Assembly: GCA_049511715.1 (NCBI GenBank)
Contig: JBEKXU010000003.1
Span: 62,001-126,000, forward strand
From: JBEKHT01 sp049511715
GTDB lineage: Bacteria; Chloroflexota; Anaerolineae; Anaerolineales; RBG-16-64-43
Reading direction: 5' to 3'
DNA length: 64,000 nt
Below are positions 7,322-16,697 of the stretch, piece by piece. Made by a program: the position numbers and the translations under genes. Position 1 is the stretch's first letter, and every line of letters starts with the position of its first letter. The notes below the pieces were generated by a model that searched no databases, was not told the DNA's origin, and saw only the letters and a program-made list of their open reading frames with translations.

Positions 7322-9120
7322 ACCTAGCGGATTTCCTGCAGCTCGGCCTCTTCCTGGTCGTTCTGTTCGCGCTGGCGGCTCCGCTCGGCGCCTACATGGC
7401 TCACGTCTATGAGGGAAAGAGGACTTTCCTGGACCCCATCCTGGGTCCGGTGGAGCGCCTTCTTTATCGGGCCTCGGGCGTTCGAACCGATGCCGAGATG
7501 GACTGGAAAGTTTACGCGATCGCCGTGCTCCTCTTCAATCTCCTCGCCCTGCTGGTGGTCTACGGGATCCAGCGACTGCAGGGTGTTCTCCCGCTCAATC
7601 CTCAGGGCCTTCCTGGGGTGCCGCCGGACCTATCGTGGAACACGGCGGTGAGTTTTGCCACCAACACCAACTGGCAGGCCTACGGCGGCGAAACCACGAT
7701 GAGCTACCTCACCCAAATGCTCGCCCTGGCCGTCCAGAACTTCATGTCCGCGGCGGCAGGGATGGCGATCCTGGTGGCTCTCATTCGCGCCCTGGTTCGC
7801 AATTCGGCCAAGACAATCGGCAACTTCTGGGTGGACTTGGTTCGGGGAACGCTCTACGTCCTGCTCCCGCTTTCCTTTCTGCTGGCGCTGGCGCTCGTCT
7901 CCCAGGGCGTGGTACAGAGTTTCGGGCCTTATCGGCAGGTCCCACTCCTCCAGCCCGTTTCCTACCAGCAGCCCAAGGTCGACGCGAATGGGAATGCCGT
8001 CCTCGGCGCAAATGGCCAACCCGAGACCGTAACCCAGGAGGCCACCAGCCAGTTGCTGCCTCTTGGACCGGCGGCTTCGCAGATTGCCATCAAGCAGCTG
8101 GGTTCCAACGGCGGCGGGTTTTTCAACGTCAACTCAGCCCATCCCTTTGAGAACCCGACCCCCTTTTCGAATTTCCTGGAAGTGCTCGCGATCATCCTGA
8201 TTCCCGTTTCCCTTTGTTTCACTTTCGGGCGAATGGTGGGGGATCGCCGGGAGGGCTGGGCGATCTCGGCCGCGATGGCGTTCATTCTCGTGACCCTGCT
8301 GGCGGTAGCGGTATGGTCCGAGCAGGCCGGGAACCCGATCCTCTCTTCCCTGGGAGTGGACCAGCGCGCCAGTGCTTACCAGTCCGGCGGGAACATGGAG
8401 GGAAAAGAGGTGCGCTTCGGTTCGGTCAACTCCGCCCTCTGGGCGACGATCACCACGGCGGTTTCCAACGGGTCGGTGAATTCCATGCACGACTCCTTTA
8501 TGCCCCTGGGCGGTCTGGTACCGATGTGGATGATGCAGCTTGGCGAGATCATCTATGGCGGTGTGGGCTCGGGATTGTACGGGATGCTGGCATTTGTGAT
8601 CGTGGCGGTCTTCGTCGCTGGCCTCATGGTGGGGCGGACACCGGAGTATCTGGGCAAGAAGATCGAAGCCTTTGAAATGAAAATGGCTTCGCTCATGGTG
8701 CTCACCCCCGTGGTCGTCGTGCTGGCTGGCACCGCGGTGGCGGTTGCGGTTCCGGCAGGCCGCGCGGGCGCCTTCAACCCAGGCCCCCACGGGTTCAGCG
8801 AGATCCTCTACGCCTTCTCCTCCACGGCCAACAACAATGGGAGCGCATTTGCCGGCCTGGGCGCCGATACCTTCTTCTACAATGTTTCTACGGGATTCGC
8901 CATGCTCATGGGGCGCTATTGGCTGAAGGTGTTCGCACTGGCGCTGGCCGGATCCTTAGTGCAGAAAAAGAAGGTCCCTCCCAGTGCGGGTACTCTGCCC
9001 ACCCATACGCCGCTATTCGTTGCGTGGCTGGTTGCCGTGGTGGTGATTGTGGCCGCGCTCAGCTTCATCCCGGCTCTAGCACTCGGCCCGATCGTTGAGC
9101 ACCTGATGATCTTCGGTTAG
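7318..9120 (+). CDS. kdpA: Potassium-transporting ATPase potassium-binding subunit KdpA
   Basis: A 600-residue integral membrane protein, the channel-like subunit that selects potassium in the high-affinity KdpFABC P-type ATPase. The four selectivity-filter regions are visible: T-N-T-N-W-Q-A-Y, S-N-G-G-G-F-F-N-x-N-S-A-H-P-F-E-N, G-S-V-N-S-M-H-D-S-F and S-T-A-N-N-N-G-S-A-F-A-G-L. About ten hydrophobic helices are spread over the length. The ATG at 7318 overlaps the kdpF stop and matches the family N-terminus; a GTG 9 bases earlier is possible but less likely. Compared with E. coli KdpA (557 aa) it has an extra loop near residues 210-260. kdpB follows 15 bases downstream. Confidence 0.97.
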   Translation: MNLADFLQLGLFLVVLFALAAPLGAYMAHVYEGKRTFLDPILGPVERLLYRASGVRTDAEMDWKVYAIAVLLFNLLALLVVYGIQRLQGVLPLNPQGLPGVPPDLSWNTAVSFATNTNWQAYGGETTMSYLTQMLALAVQNFMSAAAGMAILVALIRALVRNSAKTIGNFWVDLVRGTLYVLLPLSFLLALALVSQGVVQSFGPYRQVPLLQPVSYQQPKVDANGNAVLGANGQPETVTQEATSQLLPLGPAASQIAIKQLGSNGGGFFNVNSAHPFENPTPFSNFLEVLAIILIPVSLCFTFGRMVGDRREGWAISAAMAFILVTLLAVAVWSEQAGNPILSSLGVDQRASAYQSGGNMEGKEVRFGSVNSALWATITTAVSNGSVNSMHDSFMPLGGLVPMWMMQLGEIIYGGVGSGLYGMLAFVIVAVFVAGLMVGRTPEYLGKKIEAFEMKMASLMVLTPVVVVLAGTAVAVAVPAGRAGAFNPGPHGFSEILYAFSSTANNNGSAFAGLGADTFFYNVSTGFAMLMGRYWLKVFALALAGSLVQKKKVPPSAGTLPTHTPLFVAWLVAVVVIVAALSFIPALALGPIVEHLMIFG

Positions 9121-9135
9121 CAAAGGGATCAGGAA

Positions 9136-11223
9136 ATGACAGCTCGGACAGGCAAGGCACCATCATTCGGTCGGGACCTCTACCTGCGGGCGGCAGGGGA
9201 CGCTTTCCGCAAGCTCAATCCTCGCTGGATGGTGCGTAACCCCGTGATGTTTGTGGTGGAGGTAGGGAGCGTCCTGACCACGGCCCTATGGGTCGAGGGG
9301 CTGTTCGGCAAAGGCGAAGCCCCTGGCGCTTTTATCGGGGCCATCGCCGTATGGCTCTGGTTCACGGTGCTGTTCGCCAACTTTGCGGAGGCGGTCGCGG
9401 AGGGGCGCGGCAAGGCTCAGGCTGAGGCCCTTCGCAGGACCCGCCAGGAAACAAAAGCCAAGAAGCTGCGCAAGCCGGAGCGTACCAGCGGGTTTGAGTT
9501 TGTTCCCTCCACCGCCCTGCGCAAGGAGGACGTCTTCCTGGTCGAGGCGGGAGAGGTCGTTCCTGCTGATGGAGAGGTGGTCGAGGGCATCGCCTCCGTG
9601 GACGAGAGCGCGGTCACAGGCGAAAGCGCGCCGGTTATCCGCGAATCGGGGGGGGACCGCAGCGCGGTCACCGGAGGGACCCGGCTTCTCTCGGACTGGC
9701 TGATCGTGCGCGTCACGGCTAGTCCCGGAGAGGGATTCCTGGATCGCATGATCGATCTGGTGGAGGGGGCGCGGCGCCAGAAGACGCCGAATGAGATTGC
9801 CCTGAACATTCTCCTTTCGGCCTTCACCATCATTTTTCTGTCGGTCTGCGCGACCCTCTTGCCCTATTCCCTCTACAGCGTCAGCGTAGCCGGCCAGGGA
9901 ACCCCGATCACGATCACGGTTCTCGTGGCCCTCTTGGTGTGCCTGATCCCGACCACGATCGGTGGCCTTCTCTCGGCGATCGGTATCGCTGGAATGGATC
10001 GGCTGATCCAGCGCAACGTGATTGCGCTCTCGGGGCGAGCCGTGGAAGCGGCCGGCGACGTCGACATTCTGCTCCTGGACAAGACCGGGACGATTACCCT
10101 GGGGAACCGCCAGGCGGTGGAGTTCGTCCCAGCGAAGGGGGTGGAGATACGCGACCTGGCCGAGGCCTCCCAACTGGCGTCCCTTGCGGACGAAACCCCG
10201 GAGGGGCGCAGCATCGTAGTCCTAGCCAAGGAGAAATACGGGCTGAGGGGCCGGACGGTGGGAGCGGGCCCAGATTCCCCCCAAGGGATGCGCTTCGTGC
10301 CTTTTACCGCACAAACCCGGATGAGTGGCGTGGACCTGGATGGCACGAGCATCCGCAAGGGAGCACCCGATGCGATCGGCCGCTTGATCGACCAAGCTGG
10401 CCGGAAGATGCCTTCCGACCTGGAGGAAACGGTGGCTCGCATCAGCCGCGATGGGGGCACCCCACTGGTTGTGGCCCGCAACGGCCAGGCCTTGGGGGCG
10501 GTCCGGCTCAAGGATGTCGTCAAGGGAGGAATCAAGGAGCGCTTCGCGCAGCTGCGCAAGATGGGGATCAAAACGATCATGATCACCGGAGACAACCCGT
10601 TGACTGCGGCGGCGATTGCGGCGGAGGCCGGGGTGGACGACTTCTTGGCCCAGGCGACGCCGGAGGCCAAGCTGAAGCTAATTCGAGAGTACCAGGGCGG
10701 AGGACGCTTGGTCGGGATGACCGGCGACGGGACGAATGATGCTCCGGCCCTGGCTCAAGCCGACGTGGCCGTAGCGATGAACACCGGCACCCAACCAGCG
10801 CGCGAGGCCGCCAACATGGTGGACCTGGACAGCAACCCCACCAAGCTGATTGAGATTGTGGAGATTGGGAAGCAACTGCTCATGACGCGGGGAGCGCTGA
10901 CCACCTTTAGCATCGCGAACGACGTTTCCAAGTACTTTGCTATTATCCCGGCGGCATTTGCCTCGACTTATCCAGTTCTGGAGGCTCTGAACTTCATGCG
11001 CCTGGCGACGCCGGAAAGTGCGATTCTCTCGGCTGTGATCTTCAATGCCCTGATCATTGTCGCCCTTATTCCCTTAGCTCTGCGCGGGGTTCCCTACCGG
11101 GCGCTGGGGGCGGCGCGCATCCTGCGCGATAACCTGCTGCTCTACGGGGTGGGGGGATTGATCGCACCCTTCATCGGCATCAAGCTCATTGACATGCTCC
11201 TGGTGGCCTTTCACTTGGTCTAG
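9136..11223 (+). CDS. kdpB: Potassium-transporting ATPase ATP-binding subunit KdpB
   Basis: A 695-residue P-type ATPase, the catalytic subunit of KdpFABC, which hydrolyses ATP to drive potassium uptake. The phosphorylation motif D-K-T-G-T-I-T places the acceptor Asp at residue 315. The actuator T-G-E-S-A-P and hinge G-D-G-x-N-D-A-P-A-L motifs are present, with the expected helices N-terminally, near 240-300 and at the C-terminus. The start ATG has AGGGATCAGGAA upstream and lies 15 bases after kdpA. The length matches the family (about 680 aa). Nothing unusual was seen in the active-site motifs. Confidence 0.98.
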   Translation: MTARTGKAPSFGRDLYLRAAGDAFRKLNPRWMVRNPVMFVVEVGSVLTTALWVEGLFGKGEAPGAFIGAIAVWLWFTVLFANFAEAVAEGRGKAQAEALRRTRQETKAKKLRKPERTSGFEFVPSTALRKEDVFLVEAGEVVPADGEVVEGIASVDESAVTGESAPVIRESGGDRSAVTGGTRLLSDWLIVRVTASPGEGFLDRMIDLVEGARRQKTPNEIALNILLSAFTIIFLSVCATLLPYSLYSVSVAGQGTPITITVLVALLVCLIPTTIGGLLSAIGIAGMDRLIQRNVIALSGRAVEAAGDVDILLLDKTGTITLGNRQAVEFVPAKGVEIRDLAEASQLASLADETPEGRSIVVLAKEKYGLRGRTVGAGPDSPQGMRFVPFTAQTRMSGVDLDGTSIRKGAPDAIGRLIDQAGRKMPSDLEETVARISRDGGTPLVVARNGQALGAVRLKDVVKGGIKERFAQLRKMGIKTIMITGDNPLTAAAIAAEAGVDDFLAQATPEAKLKLIREYQGGGRLVGMTGDGTNDAPALAQADVAVAMNTGTQPAREAANMVDLDSNPTKLIEIVEIGKQLLMTRGALTTFSIANDVSKYFAIIPAAFASTYPVLEALNFMRLATPESAILSAVIFNALIIVALIPLALRGVPYRALGAARILRDNLLLYGVGGLIAPFIGIKLIDMLLVAFHLV

Positions 11224-11311
11224 ATCCGCGGGACCCCGGCGGAGAGATTGCAGCGGCCCGCATGGGGCAGAAGAACATAATCTGGAGGCAAGGCCGTTCG
11301 GCCGCGACAGG

Positions 11312-11884
11312 ATGCTCGAGCAATTGAAACCCCTTTTGGTCCTCTTTCTCCTGCTTTCGATCCTTCTTGGGATCGTCTACCCCGTGGTCGTTACGGGAAT
11401 CGCGCAGCTCGTTTTCCCCCATCAGGCCAACGGCAGCGTTCTCCTCGATCAGGGCCGAGTCGTGGGGTCCGCCTTAATCGGGCAGCCGTTCGACGCCCCC
11501 CAGTACTTTTGGGGCCGCCTGTCCGCTACCAGCCCCTTCCCCTACAATGCCTCCTCCTCGTCGGGCTCCAACCTGGGGCCCACTAACCCGGCTCTGGTGG
11601 CCGAAGTTCAGGCCCGGATTGGCGACTTGCGAAAAGCGGACCCGGGCAACTCGCTTCCCATACCGGTCGATCTGGTAACTTCCTCGGGAAGCGGTCTTGA
11701 TCCTGACATCAGCGTCGCCGCCGCTCTCTATCAGGTGCCTCGGATCGCTCGGGCCCGCGGGCTCTCCGACCAGTCGGTTCGTGCTCTCGTTCAGGAGCAT
11801 ACCCAAGGCCGGCAATTCTGGATCCTGGGGGAACCCCGGGTTAATGTCCTGGAGCTCAACTTGGCTCTGGACGCGCTACAATAG
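11312..11884 (+). CDS. kdpC: Potassium-transporting ATPase subunit KdpC
   Basis: A 190-residue protein with one N-terminal membrane helix (about residues 8-30) and a periplasmic/extracytoplasmic domain, as in KdpC, which assists the KdpA-KdpB complex. Family signatures include S-N-L-G-P-T-N-P-A-L and, later, D-P-D-I-S-x-x-A-A-x-x-Q and R-I-A-R-A-R-G. The ATG at 11312 gives the normal N-terminus. The immediate upstream sequence is a poor ribosome-binding site and there is an 88-base gap after kdpB, unlike the tight spacing elsewhere in the operon. Confidence 0.95.
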   Translation: MLEQLKPLLVLFLLLSILLGIVYPVVVTGIAQLVFPHQANGSVLLDQGRVVGSALIGQPFDAPQYFWGRLSATSPFPYNASSSSGSNLGPTNPALVAEVQARIGDLRKADPGNSLPIPVDLVTSSGSGLDPDISVAAALYQVPRIARARGLSDQSVRALVQEHTQGRQFWILGEPRVNVLELNLALDALQ

Positions 11885-12029
11885 TCGGCATCCAAGCCTT
11901 CCGCGGGGAGGAGGGCGGGTAAGAGGCCGTCCACCGCAGGCTTGTTCCCTGGCTTGGTGGGTCCCCAATTCCCAGGGGGGGCCGGGCGAGGAGCCCTGGC
12001 GCAGTCTCAGCTCGTTCTTGGCCGCCACC

Positions 12030-14726
12030 ATGAGTTCACAACTGGATCGACCCAACCCGGATGACCTGCTGGCGCGCGTCCAGGCCGATGAGGCGCAGCG
12101 CACCCGCGGCAAGCTCAACCTGTTCGTGGGCTATGCTGCGGGCGTCGGCAAGACTTACGCCATGCTTGAGGCGGCGCGGCAGCGCCAGGCCGAGGGAGTG
12201 GACCTTGTTGTCGGCTATGTAGAGACGCACGGTCGGCCGGAAACGGAGGCTTTGCTCCCGGGCCTGGAGATCGTGCCTCGCAAGCAAGCAGAGTACCGGG
12301 GCACGGTTCTCAAGGAGATGGACCTGGACGCCGTCCTTGCCCGTCACCCCCAACTTGCGCTGGTCGATGAATTCGCTCACAGCAATGCTCCTGGCAGCCG
12401 TCACCCGAAGCGTTACCAGGATATTGAGGAACTGCTGGGGGCGGGGATTGATGTCTATACAACCCTCAACATCCAGCACTTGGAAAGCCTCAACGATGTT
12501 GTTGCGCAGATCACAGGGGTCGTCGTCCTGGAGACAGTCCCTGACAAGGTGCTGGACGAGGCGGCCGAAATCAAAGTGATCGACCTGCCTCCGGAGGAAC
12601 TTCAGGAGCGCCTGAGGGAGGGCAAGGTCTACGTATCGGAGCAGGCCGCCCGCGCCATCAACAGGTTTTTCCGGCTGGGTAATCTCACGGCTCTGCGAGA
12701 AATGACGCTGCGGCGAGCCGCAGAGCGTGTCGATGAGCAGATGCGGGCCTACATGACGACCCGGTCGATCCCCGGCCCCTGGCCGGCGGGCGAACGCCTC
12801 CTGGTCTGCGTCAGTTCCAGCTCGCTGGCGGAGCGGTTGGTTCGCTCGGCGCGGCATCTCGCGGACGAGCTGAACGCGGAATGGTTCGCTCTCAATGTCG
12901 AAGCCGCGGAGGGGCCTCCTCTCTCCCCGGAGCGCCGCGATCGCGTCGCGCGAATGCTTCATCTGGCCGAGGAGTTGGGCGCCAAGGTTGTCACGATTCC
13001 CGGCCAGTCGATTGCAGGGACGATCCTCGCCTACGCGCGGTCTCACAATATCAGCAAGGTGATTGTCGGGAAGCCGCTGCGGGCGCGCTGGCAGGATTTC
13101 CTGCGGGGCTCCGTCGTGGACCAGCTCGCTCGATCCAGTGGAGCTATCGACGTCTATCTCATCAGTGGAGAGCCCCAGCCACCCCCCGCCGTCCAGGGAA
13201 CACGTGACTGGCTCCCCCACCGGCCTTTGCGGCGGTACCTGCTGAGTCTCGTCCTGGTGGCCGCGGCCACGCTGGCCAGCTTCCCCATCGCTCCCATGAT
13301 CTCCCCTGTCAATCTGGTGATGCTCTACCTAGTAGCGGTCGTCGTCACAGCGGTCTATTTGGGGCGGGGTCCCTCGATCGTGGCCTCGGTGCTGAGCGTC
13401 CTGGCCTTTGACCACTTTTTCATTTCTCCTCAACTGACTCTCCACGTGGCGGACGCGGAGTACATCTTGACCTTCGTCGGTTTCTTCGTGGTGAGCCAGG
13501 TGATCAGCACCCTGGCGATTCAGGTTCGCCGGCAATCGGAGGCGGCCCGTCGGCGGGAAGCGCAGACGGCAGAGCTTTACGCTCTGAGCCGCGACCTGGC
13601 CACCACCTACGGCCTCGAGGGGACCGTAAAGGTGGTGCTCAAACACTTGGAGCAGACCTTCCAGCGCAAATCATGCATTCTGGTTGCAGAGCCTGGAGGC
13701 TTGGTGTCCCGGGGGTCTACCGGAGGCCTCGCGTTAAACGAGGCGGAGTTGGCCGTCGCCGACTGGGTGTACCGCCACGGCGAACCAGCAGGGCTGGGAA
13801 CAAACACGCTCCCCGCCGCGGACCTTCGCTATGTTCCTCTGAAGACCTCGCGCGGGGTGGTGGGCGTTCTGGGATTAAAGGGTCCCGACACCCGCCAGCG
13901 GTACCTGACCTCGGAACAGCAGCGGCTGATGGAGGCCTTCGCCAGCCAGTCGGCTCAGGCGATCGAGCGGGCCCAACTCGCCGATTCGGCTCACGAGGCC
14001 GAGCTTCTGCAAGCCACCGAGAAGCTTCAGAACGCGTTGCTCAATTCCATCTCCCATGACCTGCGGACCCCCCTGGTGGCCATCACCGGCGCCCTCAGCG
14101 CCCTGACCGAAGACCCCGAGCCTGTCGACGCCTCGGCCCGGCAGGCCCTGGCTGAGAACGCGCTAGAGGAGGCCGAGAGGCTCAATCGCCTGGTGGGAAA
14201 CCTTCTGGACATGACACGGCTTGAGGCGGGAGCCATGAGGGTCGCCGAGGTTCCTTCCGACGTTCAGGACGTTGTTGGGGCGGCGCTTGATCAGCTTGGG
14301 AACCGGCTGTCCGTTCGACCGGTGAAGGTCGATATTCCCTCCGATCTGCCCCTGGTCCCGATGGACTTCGTCCTGATTGTCCAGGTCCTGGTCAACGTGC
14401 TCGACAACGCGATGAAGTACTCGCCCCGAGACGCGCCCATTGAAATCCACGCCCGCACGGTCGGGACCCGACTCGAGGTGCAGGTCGCCGACCAAGGCTT
14501 GGGCATTCCCGCCGAGGATCTAGGTCGTGTCTTCGACAAGTTCTACCGGGTCCATCGCCCCGAAAGCGTCACGGGAACAGGGTTGGGTCTATCCATTTGC
14601 AAGGGGATTGTCGAGGCGCATGGTGGATCCATCTCGGCCGCGGACCGTCCCGCGGGCGGAACCATCATCACCTTCACTCTTCCCCTGAGCCCGTCCCAGC
14701 CTGGAGTCTCCCAGGGGGCCCCGTGA
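12030..14726 (+). CDS. kdpD: Osmosensitive K+ channel sensor histidine kinase KdpD
   Basis: An 898-residue membrane sensor kinase that controls kdp expression with KdpE. The domains in order are: the N-terminal KdpD domain with Walker A G-x-x-x-G-V-G-K-T at residues 34-42; a universal-stress-protein-like domain about 250-370; four membrane helices about 400-500; a GAF domain about 530-645; a dimerisation/phosphoacceptor domain with H676 in S-H-D-L-R-T-P-L; and an ATPase domain (N-V-L-D-N-A-M-K-Y, D-x-G-x-G-I-P, G-T-G-L-G-L-S). ATG 12030 gives the family N-terminus, but no clear Shine-Dalgarno precedes it, so a start further upstream cannot be excluded. Its stop overlaps the kdpE start. Confidence 0.95.
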   Translation: MSSQLDRPNPDDLLARVQADEAQRTRGKLNLFVGYAAGVGKTYAMLEAARQRQAEGVDLVVGYVETHGRPETEALLPGLEIVPRKQAEYRGTVLKEMDLDAVLARHPQLALVDEFAHSNAPGSRHPKRYQDIEELLGAGIDVYTTLNIQHLESLNDVVAQITGVVVLETVPDKVLDEAAEIKVIDLPPEELQERLREGKVYVSEQAARAINRFFRLGNLTALREMTLRRAAERVDEQMRAYMTTRSIPGPWPAGERLLVCVSSSSLAERLVRSARHLADELNAEWFALNVEAAEGPPLSPERRDRVARMLHLAEELGAKVVTIPGQSIAGTILAYARSHNISKVIVGKPLRARWQDFLRGSVVDQLARSSGAIDVYLISGEPQPPPAVQGTRDWLPHRPLRRYLLSLVLVAAATLASFPIAPMISPVNLVMLYLVAVVVTAVYLGRGPSIVASVLSVLAFDHFFISPQLTLHVADAEYILTFVGFFVVSQVISTLAIQVRRQSEAARRREAQTAELYALSRDLATTYGLEGTVKVVLKHLEQTFQRKSCILVAEPGGLVSRGSTGGLALNEAELAVADWVYRHGEPAGLGTNTLPAADLRYVPLKTSRGVVGVLGLKGPDTRQRYLTSEQQRLMEAFASQSAQAIERAQLADSAHEAELLQATEKLQNALLNSISHDLRTPLVAITGALSALTEDPEPVDASARQALAENALEEAERLNRLVGNLLDMTRLEAGAMRVAEVPSDVQDVVGAALDQLGNRLSVRPVKVDIPSDLPLVPMDFVLIVQVLVNVLDNAMKYSPRDAPIEIHARTVGTRLEVQVADQGLGIPAEDLGRVFDKFYRVHRPESVTGTGLGLSICKGIVEAHGGSISAADRPAGGTIITFTLPLSPSQPGVSQGAP

Positions 14727-15415
14727 CGGATTCGGGCGCACGGGTCCTGGTCGTTGACGACGAGCCGGCCATCCGGCGCTTCCTGCGTGTCTCCCTGGGC
14801 TCTCAAGGGTACATGGTTTTCGAGGCGTCCACGGGGGAGGAGGCGCTCACAGAGGTCGTTGCCCACCGTCCCGACCTGATAATCCTGGACCTCGGCCTGC
14901 CTGACCTGGAGGGGGTCGAGGTCACCCGGAGGCTCCGGGAATGGTGCCAGACGCCAATCATCATCCTTTCGGTCCGCGGCCAAGAGGAGGTCAAGATCGC
15001 AGCCTTCGAAGCGGGGGCCGACGACTACCTCACCAAGCCTTTCGGCCTGGGAGAGTTGACCGCGCGCATGCGGGCCGCCCTGAGGCACAGCGCCCCCCTA
15101 GCCGACGAACCGATCTACACCAGCGGCGATCTCACGGTCGACTTGGGGCGCAGAATTGTGACCGTGTCGGGCCGCGAGCTTCAACTCACCCCGACGGAGT
15201 ACGACCTGCTGAAAGTCCTGGTTCGGAATGCGGACAAGGTCGTCACGCATCGGCACCTGCTCAAGGAAATCTGGGGATCCGAATACGGGGCCGATGCGCA
15301 TGTGCTCCGGGTCAATGTGAGCAACCTGCGCCGCAAGATCGAAGCCGATCCCTCCCGCCCTCGATTCATCATCACCGAGCCGGGCGTCGGGTACCGTTGG
15401 CGGACTCTAACGTAG
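14723..15415 (+). CDS. kdpE: KdpE response regulator (OmpR family)
   Basis: A 230-residue two-domain response regulator. The receiver domain carries the acidic pair near residues 11-12 (V-V-D-D-E) and the phosphoacceptor D56 in I-L-D-L-G-L-P-D. A winged-helix DNA-binding domain follows from about residue 130 (L-T-P-T-E-Y-D-L-L, H-V-L-R-V-N-V-S-N-L-R-R-K-I). Phosphorylated by KdpD, it activates kdp transcription. The GTG start at 14723 overlaps the kdpD stop (GTGA), with AGGGGG about 5 bases upstream, so the pair is translationally coupled. Confidence 0.95.
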   Translation: MTDSGARVLVVDDEPAIRRFLRVSLGSQGYMVFEASTGEEALTEVVAHRPDLIILDLGLPDLEGVEVTRRLREWCQTPIIILSVRGQEEVKIAAFEAGADDYLTKPFGLGELTARMRAALRHSAPLADEPIYTSGDLTVDLGRRIVTVSGRELQLTPTEYDLLKVLVRNADKVVTHRHLLKEIWGSEYGADAHVLRVNVSNLRRKIEADPSRPRFIITEPGVGYRWRTLT

Positions 15416-15728
15416 GCGGGCCCAGGCGTGCTGGTCGCCACATGCCCCGGGGGAGAGGTTCCCGCTGGTTCGGGTGGGGAACGAGGTTTGCCTCTTCCGG
15501 CAACTTCCAGTGAAAATGAAGCGGCTTTCCGCGGCCATCGTTTGGGTTTTCGACCCCCTTTGACACATCCTTGACCTCTCTGCCCCAATTCTTGCCGCGA
15601 AGTTGGCAACCTCCGCAATGCTCTGAAAAAGAGCAGAACCAGCCTATTCCTCCAACCCCCTGGGGCGATCAGCAACGTTCTCCGATCGGGATGGGTCCAA
15701 GGGTGAGTTGGGTTGATAAGGAGACCCC
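15416..15728. other. Intergenic region after kdpE
   Basis: About 313 bases. A TTGACA hexamer occurs at 15560-15565, but no acceptable -10 box follows at the right distance, so I do not call a promoter. No gene seen. Confidence 0.4.
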
Positions 15729-16244
15729 ATGGATATTGCCCGCAGAGAATCCGAGCTGAATCCGATCGGCACCCCGGCTGAACTCGCGGTTGCCCGCGCA
15801 ATCTCGAGGGATCCGTGGGGAAACTGGTCCAGGATCCTGCATGCGGGCCTCATCCTCTTGGGTGCCCTCGCCTCTGTCTCACCGTCTTGGGCAGGAAGCT
15901 CGATGGCGCGGCCTGACCGGGCGAATGCTCTCTTGGCGGGCGGTTGGCTCCTGGCGGTTGAGGTTGCCGCCCTTCGATTAGCAGCTGCCCCGGACCGCCG
16001 CCTTTGTTTCCAGGTCCTCCCCCCGAAATGGACGCATAGGATACGTACTTCCAAGGGCGAGCTTTTGATGATTCTGGATAGCCTCGCTTGTTTGCTGGGC
16101 GCGTGGCTGGTTCTTTCCCCCATTGTCTTCTCCCTGCGTTGGCCAAGCCCCGGCTTGCCGTCGATGCTGCTTGGGCTGAGCATCTTTCTGTTCGCGGAAG
16201 CAGGTCAGCTCGCAGAGCTCAACCACCAAGTCCCCGTCCGCTGA
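15729..16244 (+). CDS. SPW-repeat membrane protein
   Basis: A 171-residue membrane protein with a good AAGGAGA ribosome-binding site before ATG 15729. Two related halves are seen. The first (about 35-80) has a helix, then S-V-S-P-S-W, then a second helix. The second (about 112-160) has G-A-W-L-V-L-S-P-I-V-F followed by another helix. This pattern of paired helices around S-P-W is that of SPW-repeat proteins, bacterial membrane proteins of unknown function often seen in Chloroflexota and Actinobacteria. About four membrane segments are expected. An internal duplication is likely. It is probably a separate transcription unit from kdp. Confidence 0.6.
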   Translation: MDIARRESELNPIGTPAELAVARAISRDPWGNWSRILHAGLILLGALASVSPSWAGSSMARPDRANALLAGGWLLAVEVAALRLAAAPDRRLCFQVLPPKWTHRIRTSKGELLMILDSLACLLGAWLVLSPIVFSLRWPSPGLPSMLLGLSIFLFAEAGQLAELNHQVPVR

Positions 16245-16697
16245 TCGTTTTCCCAATGGGACCCCGCGGGCTGTCCTACAACTCCTTGGTGGGCTTTCCA
16301 TTTCCCTTCTCCTCCCCGAGTATTGTCTCCTCATGACCCTCCGGCCCGTCCGGCAGGCCCGCAGCGAGCCGAGGATCGTCACGACGGGCCGATGGCCATT
16401 CTGCGGCCGCTGACCTCGGCACCAGCTTCCTTCGTTTTCGGGAGGCGGGCAATTTGGTTGCTTAAGACTGATTCGCGGGTACACTGGGCTGGAGCCTCGT
16501 GAGTTTGCCTGCGGGACCGATGCCTTCCGGTGGGGTCATCCCCCCATGGCGGCTCGGCAGGCGGCGGTCAAAATATCGTCCGGCATTGGCGAAAACCTTT
16601 GGCAGGTTTGAGAGCGGAAAGGGTCACTCTGAGCGCCCGGCGTGGGGGATCCTCAATTTTGCCCATTCCTGCTCGGCAAAGGAGGCGAAGGAACCCC
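16245..16697. other. Intergenic region with a weak candidate promoter
   Basis: Possible hexamers TTGCTT (16458-16463) and TACACT (16480-16485) with a 16-base spacer could serve the secreted glycosidase gene, giving a leader of about 205 bases. The match is weak. No gene is seen; the long open frame that extends the glycosidase upstream (from 16530) lacks a secretory N-terminus. Confidence 0.3.

Noticed and set aside
9286..10173. Minus-strand open frame of 295 codons opposite kdpB, and a similar one at 9873-10670
   Set aside because: kdpB is certain here; these frames have shadow composition and no ribosome-binding site.
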